The position numbers and the translations under genes are program-made. From Phocoena phocoena (lineage: Eukaryota > Chordata > Mammalia > Artiodactyla > Phocoenidae), in the NCBI RefSeq assembly GCF_963924675.1, contig NC_089239.1, forward strand, positions 28,667,818-28,731,817: 64,000 bases of DNA, read 5' to 3'. Below the pieces are notes generated by a model. The model saw only the letters and a program-made list of their open reading frames with translations. It made no database searches and was not told the DNA's origin. The number at the start of each line of letters is the position of its first letter. Within the stretch, counting starts at the first letter, position 1. Below, piece after piece: positions 34,728 to 45,499 of this stretch.

Positions 34728-34731
34728 TTCA

Positions 34732-35455
34732 CTCTGTTTTGCATTTTGCTATGCTTTTATCATGTGTCCCTATTATCCGAGGTTCTGATGTTCTCAGAAT
34801 GGACGGTGTGGTTCAGAAAACGCGATGTATTCAGGCTCAAATCTTGAAGCCCTGACTTCAATGCCTCCAAAACTGCACCTTATTAAATGCTGTGTCAGTA
34901 GCCCTTTAAAAGATTGATCTTTAGAGTCAGTTCTCTTATTATTTCATATGATGTCAAAAAAATCTTACACATATCAGTTTTCCTTTATTTCATTTACAGG
35001 TAGTAGGTTGTAACCTTGATCCAACTGTAAATTTAACAACATTAAGATCAGAGAATTGTTATGCCCAGGTTTTATTTTTATGCTTCCTTGGACAATACAG
35101 TGCACGAAAAGGTGATCTTCACCTCCTCAGAAAGCACCCTATTGTTGCCAAATATGTACTTTCACCAGGCGTAGTTGCAGGACCCTTGAAGCAGGTCCTA
35201 TTTCTCAAGTAGTCACTTAAGACAAGTGTTAAATATAACACAAATCAACAATACCTGAGTATTGGCTCAACATCTAGGTCAATCAAAAATAATTCTCTTG
35301 GGCTCTAAAAACACATATAAAATGAGATAACTGTCATCCAGTGTGAAAGGAAGATGAATCTGAGCGAGAACTAATAACACAAGCTAGTGAAATACAAATT
35401 CCAAAGAAGTTTAGCGGTATCTGTGTTGTGTCATTAACTGGTATGAAAAAATTCC
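34732..35455. other. unassigned sequence, no gene seen
   Basis: No repeat or coding feature that I can support. Confidence 0.35.
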
Positions 35456-35457
35456 TG

Positions 35458-35570
35458 GTTTGTAAAATTGGGGTAAATAATCATAACTCCCAAGGGTGAT
35501 ATGAGGATTAAATAGGAGAACTTTGTGAATATACTTAATGCAGATTGCCGTATTCTGTTGATTCTGCATT
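35458..35570 (+). repeat. MIR fragment
   Basis: 'taaaattggggtaaataatc', then 'gatatgaggattaaatagga', is the MIR core followed by its 3' part. Confidence 0.65.
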
Positions 35571-35794
35571 TGTACATGTGGAAGAGAAGGCAGGGGCGGT
35601 CACATCAGCTTCAGGATAAATCTGATAAAATCAAATGAGGTATTGTCACTAAACTACAAAATATTTCCACCCTAGGATATGTTTTTGTAGTAATTATTCC
35701 TAGATAGATTCATGTACTTCTACGAACACTATCACTACTCCTAACCTAGACCCAGGGAAGAAATGAAAACAATAAGAAGTTATCCAGTTAACTA

Positions 35795-35872
35795 ACTTGA
35801 ATGAGCGCTTACCATATTCTAGACAAATTTCTAGGCACTGGGACTAAATTAGTGAATAAAACAATAATAAAT
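35795..35872 (-). repeat. L2/MIR 3' fragment
   Basis: 'tgagcgcttaccatattcta' and 'tctaggcactgggac' followed by 'gtgaataaaacaa' are an antisense L2 3' UTR. Confidence 0.65.
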
Positions 35873-35967
35873 ATCTCCGTCTGGGGTTTTAAATTCCAGT
35901 ATACTGTAACCTAATACAAATAAGGTTACTTTATCATCCTTAAACAATGCAAACATTTCATGGATGA

Positions 35968-36318
35968 TGTTATGGTCTGAATATCTGCGTCCCTCAGAAA
36001 TTCATATGTTGAAATCTTAATGTCCAAGGTGATGGTTGTTAGGAGGTGGGAACTTTGGGAGGTGATTAGGTCATAAGGGTGGAGCCCTCATGAATGGGAT
36101 TAGTGTCTTTATAAAAGAGGCCACAGAGAGCTTTCCAGCCCCTTCCACCATGGAAAGATACAAGGAGAAGTTGGCAACGTAGAAGAAGACTTTCACCCGG
36201 CTACACTGGTACCCTGATCAGACTTCCAGCCTCCAGAACTGTGAGAAATGAATTTCTGTTGTTTACAAGCCACCCAGTGTACTGTATTTTGTTATAGCAG
36301 CCCAGATGGACTAAGACA
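35968..36318 (+). repeat. MST/MLT1-type LTR (ERVL-MaLR), near full length
   Basis: It begins 'tgttatggtctgaatatctg' and ends 'ggactaagaca'. Between them are 'aaattcatatgttgaaatct', 'gggaggtgattaggtcataa', 'gtggagccctcatgaatggg', 'tataaaagaggccacagaga' (TATA region), 'cctccagaactgtgagaaat' and 'ttgttatagcagcccagatg'. All landmarks of the group are present and in order. Confidence 0.92.
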
Positions 36319-36324
36319 AACCAC

Positions 36325-36735
36325 ACATACAAAAACAGTTACCAGAGCCACAATTATGACACAGGCTCCAGCTTCAGAAATAGATCAGTGGCAGGTAAGC
36401 TTAACTCCTCTAGGATATTTCGGGCCAGGGAGGGTTTGGTGCAATGTCAGGATAAAATACAAAGCCACACCTGGAAGTCAGGGGCTGCATGTAGCACAGA
36501 CCCCCATGGAGAAGACTGCCAGGACCTGCCCTCAATACCTGGATCTACAGATCACTGAAAGACACATCATTACAGGTAGAACCTGGCAAAGCCATGTGTT
36601 TGACTGTGTAACTGGATCTGTGATATCACTAATGTCCTAGCAAAATGAATTCACAAGCGGCCAAGATATGATCTGGTTTGAACTTTAGCTACATAGATGC
36701 TCAAGTAATTATGTAAGTATGCACAGTAAGTATTT
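36325..36735. other. unassigned sequence
   Basis: The 130-codon frame at 36248-36640 starts inside the LTR and runs into this stretch. It has no recognisable domain and is taken as chance. Confidence 0.35.
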
Positions 36736-36744
36736 AGTGGAACA

Positions 36745-37078
36745 ATTAAAAAAAAAAAGAGAGAGCATACTTATACAGTAACTCATAATGTCCAAATTAC
36801 TAACTGGAATGAGGAGGGAAAAAACAGTCATAATAATAATGATAAAAATAGCAATAATAATAGTAATTCTATAATAACATATAAACTAATAATTTAAAAA
36901 TTTTGATAAAGTGGACATTTTCATAGAAAAATGTAAATTACCAAAATGGTTTAAAAATAAAATGGAAAACCAGAATATCTTTAAATTACACAAATATTCC
37001 CCTAAAAAAGTGACACATCAGGCTAAAATAATTTTTTCAAAGGTAGGATTTACCTAAATACTGAAGAACAGATAACAT
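36745..37078 (+). repeat. ancient L1 ORF2 fragment, part 1
   Basis: AT-rich sense ORF2 remnants such as 'agtggacattttcatagaaa' and 'ttaaattacacaaatattcc' resemble the linker region of L1M ORF2. The element is then cut by an MLT2 LTR. Confidence 0.45.
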
Positions 37079-37079
37079 T

Positions 37080-37573
37080 TGTGATGGTTAATTTTATGTA
37101 TCAACTTGACTTGGCCATAGGGTGTCCCAATATTTGGTCAAACATTATTCTGGGAGTGTCTGTGAGAGTGGTTTTTAACACTTGTACTGGTAGACTAAGT
37201 ACAGCAGATTGCCCTCCCTATTGTGGGTAAGCCTGCCCAATCAGTTGAAGGCCTGAATAGAGCAAACAGGTAGAAGAAAAGGGAACTCCTCTTTCCAACT
37301 ACCTTGAGCTGGGACATCCATCTTTTCCTGCCTTTGGACTTGAACTGAAACACTGGCTCTTATTGGGTCTTGAGCCTGTGGGCTTTCCAACTGACACTAC
37401 ATCACTGATTCTCCTGGGTCTCCAGCTTGCTGACTGAAGATCTTGGAACTTCTTAATTGGCATGATCCAACTCATTATAATAAATCTATATCATCTTTTG
37501 TCTATTTATCTATCTATCTCTATTGAGATATACCCTATTGGTTCTGTCTTTCTGGAAAACACTGATGAATAGT
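37080..37573 (+). repeat. MLT2-type LTR (ERVL)
   Basis: 'tgtgatggttaattttatgt' at the start, 'caacttgacttggccatagg', 'acattattctgggagtgtct', 'cccaatcagttgaaggcctg', 'gagctgggacatccatcttt', 'ctgggtctccagcttgctga', a poly(A) signal in 'tataataaatctatat', and 'ctattggttctgtctttctg' at the end. The order is that of a nearly complete ERVL LTR, about 490 bp. Confidence 0.88.
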
Positions 37574-37589
37574 ATTAATAGAAATAAAT

Positions 37590-37860
37590 AGAAACAAATA
37601 ATAAATAAATGGATTTGTATAATTTTTCAAACAGAAAAAAGGACAGTATAGTACATAGCAAAAAAAATTAAATATGCTGTCCCATGAACAAAATAGAAAA
37701 CAAGATGCAAAAATGTTAACTAAAATATTAACAAATAAAATACAGAAGCAGAATGTGTCTATGAGTGTGTGTGGGAATTCCCAAAAGTTTAGTGCAGTTT
37801 CAAGATTTTATAACTTCGGAAGTATAAATTCTACAAACTGTAAACACCACTTAAAGTGTA
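37590..37860 (+). repeat. ancient L1 ORF2 fragment, part 2
   Basis: 'agatgcaaaaatgttaacta' and 'aaatattaacaaataaaata' match the reverse transcriptase region of L1 ORF2 in sense. It probably belongs to the same insertion as 36745-37078. Confidence 0.55.
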
Positions 37861-37864
37861 ACTA

Positions 37865-38066
37865 CAGTTGACCCTTGAACAACATGGGTGTGAACTGCGT
37901 GGGCTCACTTAAATGTGAATTTTTTTCAATAACTCCATACAGTACTACATGATCCATGGTTGACTGAATCTGTGGACATGGAGGGCCAACTGTAAAGTTA
38001 CACACAGATTTTCGACTATGTGGGGGGCCATCACGCCTAACCCTCACACTTTCTAAGAGTCAACTG
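37865..38066 (+). repeat. Tigger-like nonautonomous DNA transposon
   Basis: Begins 'cagttgacccttgaacaaca' and ends 'ctaagagtcaactg', forming diverged terminal inverted repeats. A TA precedes it (37863-37864). The inner part ('cacttaaatgtgaattttttt', 'gattttcgactatgtggggg') fits short TcMar-Tigger derivatives. At about 200 bp it has lost the transposase. Confidence 0.75.
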
Positions 38067-38099
38067 CATTTATATTTCTTAATCACTTATATGAGTGAT

Positions 38100-38600
38100 A
38101 TTTTAATAATGCATCTTCAGTTCTTTGTGTGCTTTCATTTGGAAAATTTGAATTAGACTGTGTTTGAGTTTACTGATTCCTCCCTCCACTGTGTCATGTC
38201 CACTAATGGATCTTTCAAAGACATTCTTTATTGCTGTTACCATGCTTTTCTTTTCCAGCATTTCTAGTTAATTCTTTGCATTTCCATTTCTCTGCTGAAA
38301 TTCTCCACCCGTTCATGCATGTTTCCTACCTTCCCACTGAAGCCTTTTACATATTAATCATTGTTATTTTCAATTGTAATTTTAAATTTTGAATTGTATG
38401 ATAGTCCAAACATCTGGGTCATATGTGAACCTGGTCCTGTTGTTTTTTTTTTCCTTCCAATATCATGTAATTTTCAGCTGAAAGCTAAGTGTTTTATGTG
38501 GGGCAAAGTAGACTGAGGTAAATAATATTTATACCTGGAAATGGAATGTCTCTACTCTTGCCAAAAGTATAGTTTGCGGTGTTGAGTCAACCTGACTGAA
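38100..38600 (-). repeat. HAL1/L1M-like relic
   Basis: Antisense phrases 'cttttacatattaatcattg', 'aaacatctgggtcatatgtg', 'gctgaaagctaagtgtttta' and 'gactgaggtaaataatattt' parallel those at 6880-7760. This copy is more diverged and incomplete. Confidence 0.55.
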
Positions 38601-38763
38601 GATAGGAAACCTTGAAAAAAATTAAAATAGTTTTTTTCACAATTAAAAAACTTCAAAATAATGCATTTAAAAAATATGTACCGATTACACTTGTGAAGTT
38701 ATAAAAGCTTAAAACTGCATGATTTGTGTATACACACACATATGCAAATACACACACACAGAG

Positions 38764-39206
38764 TATTGGTTTTGTTAGCCTCCCATAACAAAGGGTCAGC
38801 TTAAAACAACAGAAATTTTTCTTTAACAGTTTAGGAATCTAGAAGTTCCAAATCAAGGTGTTGGTAGGGCCAGGTTCTCTGAAGAATCTAGGGAAGAATC
38901 TGTTCCATGACTTTCTTTTCCTAGTTTGTGGTGTTCCCTGGCTTATAGACGGAGCACCTCAATCTCTACCTCCATCTTCACATGGCTTTTTTCTCTTGTC
39001 TGTCTGTGTCTCTGTGTCTCTTCTCCTCTTCTTACAAGTACACCAGTTATATTTGGTCAAGGGTTCATTCCACGCCAGTATAGTCACATCTTAAATTAAC
39101 TAATTATGTCTATGCTGGCCTTATTTCCAGATAATTAATGCTCTGAGGAACTAGCGGTCAGGACTTCAACATATCTCTTTGCAGGACACAATACAACACA
39201 TAACAC
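38764..39206 (-). repeat. MLT1-type LTR (ERVL-MaLR)
   Basis: On the plus strand: 'cccataacaaagggtcagct', 'taaaacaacagaaattttt', 'tccaaatcaaggtgttgg', 'tcttcacatggctttttt', 'cttcttacaagtacaccagt', 'cttatttccagataatta' and 'caggacttcaacatatctct'. These are the landmarks of an antisense MaLR LTR. Its exact ends are uncertain. Confidence 0.7.
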
Positions 39207-39224
39207 ATACTCACACATGCACAG

Positions 39225-39480
39225 AATTCTGACAGGGCTGATTGTACTCTAGGACTACAAGGATGGTTCAATATCAGATAATATAGCATCATAATTCATC
39301 ACATTAATATCTGTATAATCATTTTATTTGATAATGAAGGAAACATTACATTTAACTTTACCCATTCATTTTACAATAATACTACTTTAATCTAAAAAAT
39401 CTTTCTTAAATAGCTTATTATTTATGAAACTTTAGGAATACTACCAAATGATCACAGAGGGAAATGACAGCCAATCTCCC
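39225..39480 (+). repeat. ancient L1 ORF2 fragment, part 3
   Basis: 'ctacaaggatggttcaatat' and 'attcatcacattaatatctg' mark the ORF2 block encoding 'QGWFNI' and following residues, in sense. It fits as the continuation of 37590-37860 after three later insertions. Confidence 0.6.
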
Positions 39481-39522
39481 TTTTACTATGATATCTTGTC
39501 CTGGAGTTCTTAACAACTTTCA

Positions 39523-39581
39523 GAAAAAAAAAAAACAAAAAATAAACACACCAAAAAAAAAAAAAAAAGAGAGAGAGAGAC
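39523..39581. repeat. A-rich/(GA)n simple repeat
   Basis: Three A-runs followed by 'gagagagagagac'. It may be the poly(A) tail of an element that I cannot otherwise see. Confidence 0.8.
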
Positions 39582-39584
39582 TTG

Positions 39585-40018
39585 CATAAATGTTGGACAA
39601 AAAGAAACACAATTTTCATTTATCCAGATAATCTTATATTTTCCTAAAATTTATACTTATCAATATGTATAGCTAAATAGGTATGTTTTTAAATGTTAAT
39701 CATTCATCAATAAAATATTAAAAAACCCAATATTAGGAGCTTATGGAAAAAGAATGTCACCAAACAGTTCTTTTATTACACGGATTCTAAAATAATAAAA
39801 TCAAACAAGCTAGAAACATAGTGAAGTTTCCTATTTGTTCCAAGTGTTTATTATTTATGTTTTTACTACCAGCAATGACTGAGAACTGGGATTCTGAATC
39901 ACAAAATGCAAATCAGAGATAAGGGAAAATGTTCTATTCTAAATATTTATATCTAGAAATACATACTCACCAATATTCTAACTGGATAGTGTCGGTTAGT
40001 AACTCTGAATATCCCTTT
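39585..40018. other. AT-rich sequence, nothing recognised
   Basis: No coding or named repeat feature. Confidence 0.35.
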
Positions 40019-40021
40019 ATT

Positions 40022-40132
40022 TATACCCATATGTAATTTATAATTTATACCCATATGTAATATTTATATTACATATGGGTATTACATATGTAATATTTAT
40101 ACCCATATGTAGTTTATACCCATATGTAATAT
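40022..40132. repeat. direct and inverted copies of a 16-bp unit
   Basis: The unit 'tatacccatatgtaat' occurs at 40022, 40046, about 40098 and about 40116 in direct orientation and at 40068-40081 inverted ('attacatatgggta'). The inner 'catatg' is itself palindromic, so the block can fold into hairpins. Confidence 0.9.
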
Positions 40133-40139
40133 TTCTATT

Positions 40140-40930
40140 TTTTTCTCTAGATTTAAGTGTAGGCACACTCTAAGAAATGACATCCATTTCATTACACAGA
40201 TTTAATTCTTCACAGCATTTGCTACCCTCCTAAAGTCTAAAGATAAAGATCAACCATAAATATTGCTAAAGAGATAAACTGATCTTAGTACATACAACTA
40301 TACTTTCATAGCTACTATTCTAGTATACAGGTGTGCACTTTTAATCTGAACACACTGTGTGATACAGAACTCTCAATGTTTGACTTTGAATGGGTTCTAC
40401 AGCTGCACAGAGAAGATCTAAGAGAATGGAAGGTGAACTTGAGCACAAAGACCATGCAGAGGCATTGGCCATGCTGAACACCAGCCCCTGTTGTGTTAAT
40501 TATATGCAGTGGTCAATTACCCACACCAATGATCCCCTTTATGGCACTAGAAAATCGAAATTTCGATACTTTACTCAGATTACATACAAATCAAGTTGAT
40601 CTTGGAGTGATAACATCATTGAATATGAAGGACAAAAAAATAACCCTTTGATTACCATGTTTATGTCGCCTTTTTTAGTTACGCACAGAACATAGACATG
40701 CTCAAGAGCATCATGGCAAGTACTGCCTGCTTTTCAGACTGTTTAATTATGAGTGAATCAATCAATATGGTTCTATTCACTGCCTCACTCCAATGCTTTA
40801 CACCAGTTTTGAAAGTGAACGTTTCCCATAGACTTGGGCTTATATTTCCCCCTTATATAGTTACCTTAACCCTTAAAAAATGGCTAAATATAAAAGCATA
40901 TCATTCTCCTGTACTTTCCACGGCACTAGC
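40140..40930. other. unassigned sequence, no gene seen
   Basis: Frames of 69 and 85 codons show no recognisable domain. Confidence 0.35.
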
Positions 40931-40934
40931 TTTT

Positions 40935-40947
40935 TCTCAAGCTTTTT
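40935..40947. repeat. L1 target-site duplication, left copy
   Basis: 'tctcaagcttttt' is repeated exactly at 42817-42829. The right end merges with the poly(T). Confidence 0.85.
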
Positions 40948-42816
40948 TTTTTTAACATCTTTATTGGAGTATAATTGCTTTACAATGGTGTGTTAGTTTC
41001 TGCTTTATAACAAAGTGAATCAGCCATACATATACATTTATCCCCATATCTCCTCCCTCTTGCATCTCCCTCCCACCCTCCCTCTCCCATCCCTCTAGGT
41101 GGTCACAAAGCACCGAGCTCATCTCCCTGTGCTATGCGGCTGCTTCCCACTAGCTATCTATTTTCCATTTGGTAGTGTATATATGTCCATGTCACTCTCT
41201 CACATCGTCCTAGCTTACCCTTTTCTCTCCCCGTGTCCTCAAGTCCATTCTCTACGTCTGTGTCTTTATTCCTGTCCTGCCCCTAAGTTCTTCAGAACCT
41301 TTTTTTTTTTTTTTTTTTAGATTCCATATATATGGCTTAGCATACGGTATTTGTTTTTCTCTTTCTGACTTACTTCACTCTGTATGACAGACTCTAGGTC
41401 CATCCACCTCACTACAAATAACTCAATTTCATTTTTTTTAATGGCTGAGTAATAGTCCATGGTATATATGTGCCACATCTTCTTTATCCATTCATCTGTC
41501 GATGGACACTTCCATGTCCTGGCTATTGCAAATAGAGCTGCAATGAACATTGTGATATATGTATCTTTTTGAATGATGGTTTTCTCAGGGTATATGCCCA
41601 GTAGTGGGATTGCTGGGTTGTATGGTAGTTCTATTTTTAGTTTTTTAAGGAACCTCCATACTGTTCTCCATAGTGGCTGTACCAATTTACATTCCCACCA
41701 ACAGTGCAAGAGGGTTCCCTTTCTCCACACCATCTCCAGCATTTGTTTGTAGATTTTTTGATGATGGCCATTCTGACTGGTGTTAGGTGATACCTCATTG
41801 TGGTTTTGATTTGCATTTCTCTAATGATTAGTGATTTTGAGCATCCTTTCATGTGTTTGTTGGCAATCGGTATATCTTCTTTGAAGAAATGTCTATTTAG
41901 GTCTTCTACCCATTTTTGGATTGGGTTGTTTGTTTTTCTGATATTGAGCTGCATGAGCTGCTTGTATATTTTGGAGATTAATCCTTTGTCAGTTGCTTCA
42001 GTTGCAAATATTTTCTCCCATTCTGAGGGTTGTCTTTTCATCTTGTTTATGGTTTCCTTTGCTGTGCAAAAGCTTTGAAGTTTCATTAGGTGTCATTTGT
42101 TTATTTTTGTTTTTATTTCCACTCCTCTAGGAGGTGGGTCAAAAAGGATCTTGCTGTGATTTATGTCATAGAGTGTTCTGCCTATGTTTCCCTCTAAGAG
42201 TTTAATAGTGTCTGGCCTTACATTTAGGTCTTTAATCCATTTTGAGTTTATTTCTGTGTATGGTGTTAGGAAGTATCCTAATTTCATTCTTTTACACATA
42301 GCTCTCCAGTTTTCCCAGCAACAATTATTGAAGAGGCTGTCTTTTCTCCATTGTATATTCTTGCCTTATTTATCAAAGATAAGAGGACCATAGGTGTATG
42401 GGTTTATCTCTGTGCTTTCTATCCTGTTCCATTGATCTACATTTCTGTTTTTGTGCCAGCACCATACTGTCTTGATTACTGTCACTTTGTAGTATAGTCT
42501 GAAGTCCAGGAGCCTGATTCCTCCAGCTCCGTTTTTCTTTCTCAAGACTGCTTTGACTATTTGGGGTCTTTTGTGTTTCCATACATGTTGTGAAATTTTT
42601 TGTTCTCGTTCTGTGAAAAATGTCATTAGTAGTTTGATAGAGATTGCATTGAATCTGTAGATTGCTTTGGGTAGTATAGTCATTTTCACAATGTTGATTC
42701 TTCCAATCCAAGAACATGGTATATCTCTCCATCTGTTTGTATCATCTTTAATTCCTTTCATCAGTGTCTTACAGTTTTCTGCATACAGCTCTTTTGTCTA
42801 TTTAGGTAGGTTTTTC
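40948..42816 (-). mobile_element. LINE-1, 5'-truncated, 1.9 kb
   Basis: Reverse of the L1 3' UTR and the last 40% of ORF2, bounded by a 13-bp target duplication. It is clearly from the same group as the copy at 1464-6266, but not from the same branch: it lacks some bases there and keeps others, for example the five bases missing near 3199. Its truncation falls within the reverse transcriptase/thumb region. A run of T near 41300-41319 is an expansion in the 3' UTR. Confidence 0.95.
41317..42761 (-). pseudogene. L1 ORF2p C-terminal half (broken)
   Basis: Four overlapping pieces cover the protein from after the catalytic box to the stop. 42761-42366 holds the thumb region ('[16 protein letters not shown]', '[10 protein letters not shown]', '[14 protein letters not shown]'). 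42299-42093 holds '[18 protein letters not shown]'. 42086-41637 holds the stretch ending near the Cys-rich segment. 41742-41317 finishes with '[13 protein letters not shown]' and the usual end 'MLSHIYGI'. A premature stop and frameshifts separate them. The FADD box lies beyond the truncation, so no enzyme could be made even if the frames were whole. Confidence 0.88.
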
Positions 42817-42829
42817 TCTCAAGCTTTTT
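42817..42829. repeat. L1 target-site duplication, right copy
   Basis: Exact match to 40935-40947. It is followed by 'aatgg', so the uncut site reads TT/AAAA on the minus strand. Confidence 0.85.
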
Positions 42830-42856
42830 AATGGCTGTCCTTTTGTTTATACCTAT

Positions 42857-43036
42857 CACACAGCCATCCTTTTTTTTTTTTTTTTTTTTTTAAACATCTT
42901 TATTGGGGTATAATTGCTTTACAATGGTGTGTTAGTTTCTGCTTTATAACAAAGTGAATCAGCTATACATATACATATGTTCCCATATGTCTTCCCTCTT
43001 GCGTCTCCCTCCCTCCCACTCTCCCCACACAGCCAT
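42857..43036 (-). mobile_element. very short LINE-1 3' end with target duplication
   Basis: A T-run from 42870 and about 130 bases of reverse L1 3' UTR ('acatctttattggggtataa', 'gtgaatcagctatacatata') lie between two copies of 'cacacagccat' (42857-42867 and 43026-43036). The 3' UTR is nearly the same as that of 1464-6266. It landed only about 30 bp from the previous insertion. Confidence 0.92.
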
Positions 43037-43039
43037 TCT

Positions 43040-43365
43040 TCCATGTAGATGGCACAATTTCATCTGTTACCCGAGAATGAGTCTCTGCCACATGCCTCAA
43101 AGCCTACAATTTCTGTACAAGAGGTAGACACTTTCATTTGCTCCTTAAAGGTGAAATTTTAAAAACTAAATAATTCAGTGTATAATAATATCTGCTATGC
43201 CTTTGGGAAGCTATTGATGACCTTGGACCCAGGCGGTACCCATCTTTTCCTGGGATTTAACATACAGTGTAGGCGTGCTTCAATTTTCCCACATAGCAAT
43301 TAATTTCTCCATTATGTTCAGCATCCTCTCTTTCCACTCACACGTTCCTTCAGGAAATAAGCCAG
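43040..43365. other. unassigned sequence
   Basis: No coding or repeat feature that I can support. Confidence 0.35.
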
Positions 43366-43374
43366 GATTACTAA

Positions 43375-44195
43375 AAACAAAAAAATGGAAAAACAAAGAA
43401 ACGGAAAAACACAAGAAAGAACAAGTGCTGGTGAGGATGTGGAGAAAAGGTGACTCTGGCACTCTGTTGGTGTAAATAGGTGCAGCCACTTTGGAAAATA
43501 GTAATGAGGTTCCCCGAAGATAGAACTACCGTATGATCCAGGAATCTCACTTCTGGTTATATATCCAAGGAAATGAAATCATGATCTTGAAAAGATATCT
43601 GCACCCCCAAGTTCACTACACCATTATTTACAATAGCCAAGACACGGAAACAACGTAGTATCCGACAATGATGAATGTATAAATAATACGTGCTGTGTAC
43701 ATACAATTATTCAGCTATAAAAAAGAAGGGAATCCTGTCATTTGTGACAACATGGATGAACCTGGAAGACACTGTACTAAGTGAAATAAACCCGAGACAG
43801 AAAGACAAGCATGGCATGAGAGCATTTATAAGTGAATTTTTTAAAAGTCAAACTCATAGAACAGAGAGTAGAATGATGGTTGCCAGGGGCTGGGGTGTGG
43901 GGGAAATAGGGAGATATTGGTCAAAGGGTACTAACTTTCAGTTATACGATGAATAAGCTCTGGGATCTAATGTAGAGAATGGTGACTATAGTCAATAATG
44001 CATTATATACTTGCAACTTGCTACCAGAGTAGATATTAAATGTTCTCACCACATATAAAAAGGGTTACAATCAATGTGAGGTGATAAGTGTGTTAATAAA
44101 CTTCATTTTACAGTGTGTTTGTACATGAAATCATCACATTATACACCCTAAATAGATATTTTAAAACTGTTATGCTATTACAAATAAGTAAGTCA
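43375..44195 (+). repeat. old L1 3' end (L1M-type)
   Basis: Sense ORF2 end and 3' UTR: 'gtgctggtgaggatgtggag', 'gcagccactttggaaaatag', 'ttatttacaatagccaagac', 'gtgacaacatggatgaacct', 'ggttgccaggggctggg' and 'atcatcacattatacaccct'. An 88-codon frame (43690-43956) is a remnant of the ORF2 C-terminus. Confidence 0.85.
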
Positions 44196-44199
44196 GGGT

Positions 44200-45065
44200 T
44201 AACAATGCTTCCGTGGGCACCAAGTTTGGGATGTTCCCTTACTGGAGGCAGGCTCTCCTGATGAGCTAGTACTTAGCATTTCTAAGTCTTTGAATTCCAG
44301 TCTTAGCCCTAAAATTTCCTGCTAGCCATGGCTGTACTCCTACCATGACCTGTCTATAATTATGGCCTCAAAATGGAAAGAGTGGATATTAAGAAAAGAT
44401 AAATATCTGGTCAAATGAAGATATTTGCTTACTGAAGTAATATAGCCAAGAAGTGCTTTTCCCCTTATATCCAGTGAGTGTACAAGTATTTTTTAGGTGT
44501 TTTTTGAATTCCAGCCAATAATAATAGCACTTCCACAGTTCATGACATTTGATTGATACTTGACTAAATATTTTTCTTGTTGTTGTTCATTTTTTTGGTC
44601 CTTTTCTTTTGCCCAGAATCTTCCTGATTAATTGTTTGCCAGGTACTAGAAGAAATGCAAAGAGAAGTGAACATCTTGTCCTGTTCTCCTATTTTAAATG
44701 GAGATGGAAGCCTCAGACATAATGAGTACATTGTCAAGGTCCTTTTTTGCTAGCAAATTCTCTGTAATTTGCTAGTGTAACCCCAAGACTAATGCTTTCC
44801 CCATTACTGTGCGGTTACATGCTTTCCAGAACTGACCTCATACAAATCACATGTCTTTGATGCGTGTCCATGTTTTGTGCACTGAAAACTTAGCGAGTTT
44901 TCAGTGAGAAACAGTGAGAAAACAATGAGAAAACTCACACACAATGTATTCTCCACTGAGTGGCGCATGTTTGAGAAAATGTACTTGTGTGAGTTCTATG
45001 GGGGCCCAACAATGAAACTCATCTATCCATCAGGACAAACCAAAGGGCAGCAGAATTGCTTCTGT
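44200..45065. other. unassigned sequence, no gene seen
   Basis: A short imperfect repeat of 'cagtgagaaaac' occurs at 44900-44935. Otherwise nothing was recognised. Confidence 0.35.
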
Positions 45066-45071
45066 CCACCT

Positions 45072-45494
45072 TTGCTTTTTTTTTTTAATTGACGTGTAGT
45101 TGATGTACAATGTGTTAGTTTCTGCTGTATCGCAAAGTGATTCAGTTATACATACATATGCATTCTTTTTCATATTCTTTTCCATTATGGTTTATCACAG
45201 GATATTGAATAGAGTTCTCTGTGCTATACAGTAGGACCTTGTTGTTTATCCATTCTATATACTAGGCTGCATCTGCTAATCCTAAACTCACAATCCAACC
45301 CTCTCCCATCCCCTCCCCCTTGGCAACCACCAGTCTGTTCTCTATGTCTGTGCGTCGGTTTCTGTTCCATAGACAAGTTCATTTGTGTCATACTTTAGAT
45401 TCCACGTATAAGTGAAATCATATGGTATTTGTCTGTCTCTTTCCGACTTACTTCACTTAGTATGATAATCTCTAGGTCCATCCATGTTGCTGCC
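45072..45494 (-). mobile_element. LINE-1 3' end, 5'-truncated
   Basis: A T-run followed by 'aattgacgtgtagttgatgt', 'ttagtttctgctgtatcgca', 'ggatattgaatagagttctc', 'tgctatacagtaggacctt' and 'ctctaggtccatccatgttg'. This is a 3' UTR version different from the 1464-6266 group and closer to that at 62813-63406. A short 'cctttg' on both sides may be all that remains of a target duplication. Confidence 0.85.
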
Positions 45495-45499
45495 TTAGC

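Noticed and set aside
36248..36640. 130-codon frame after the MST LTR
   Set aside because: It starts inside the LTR, and no domain or splice pattern supports it.
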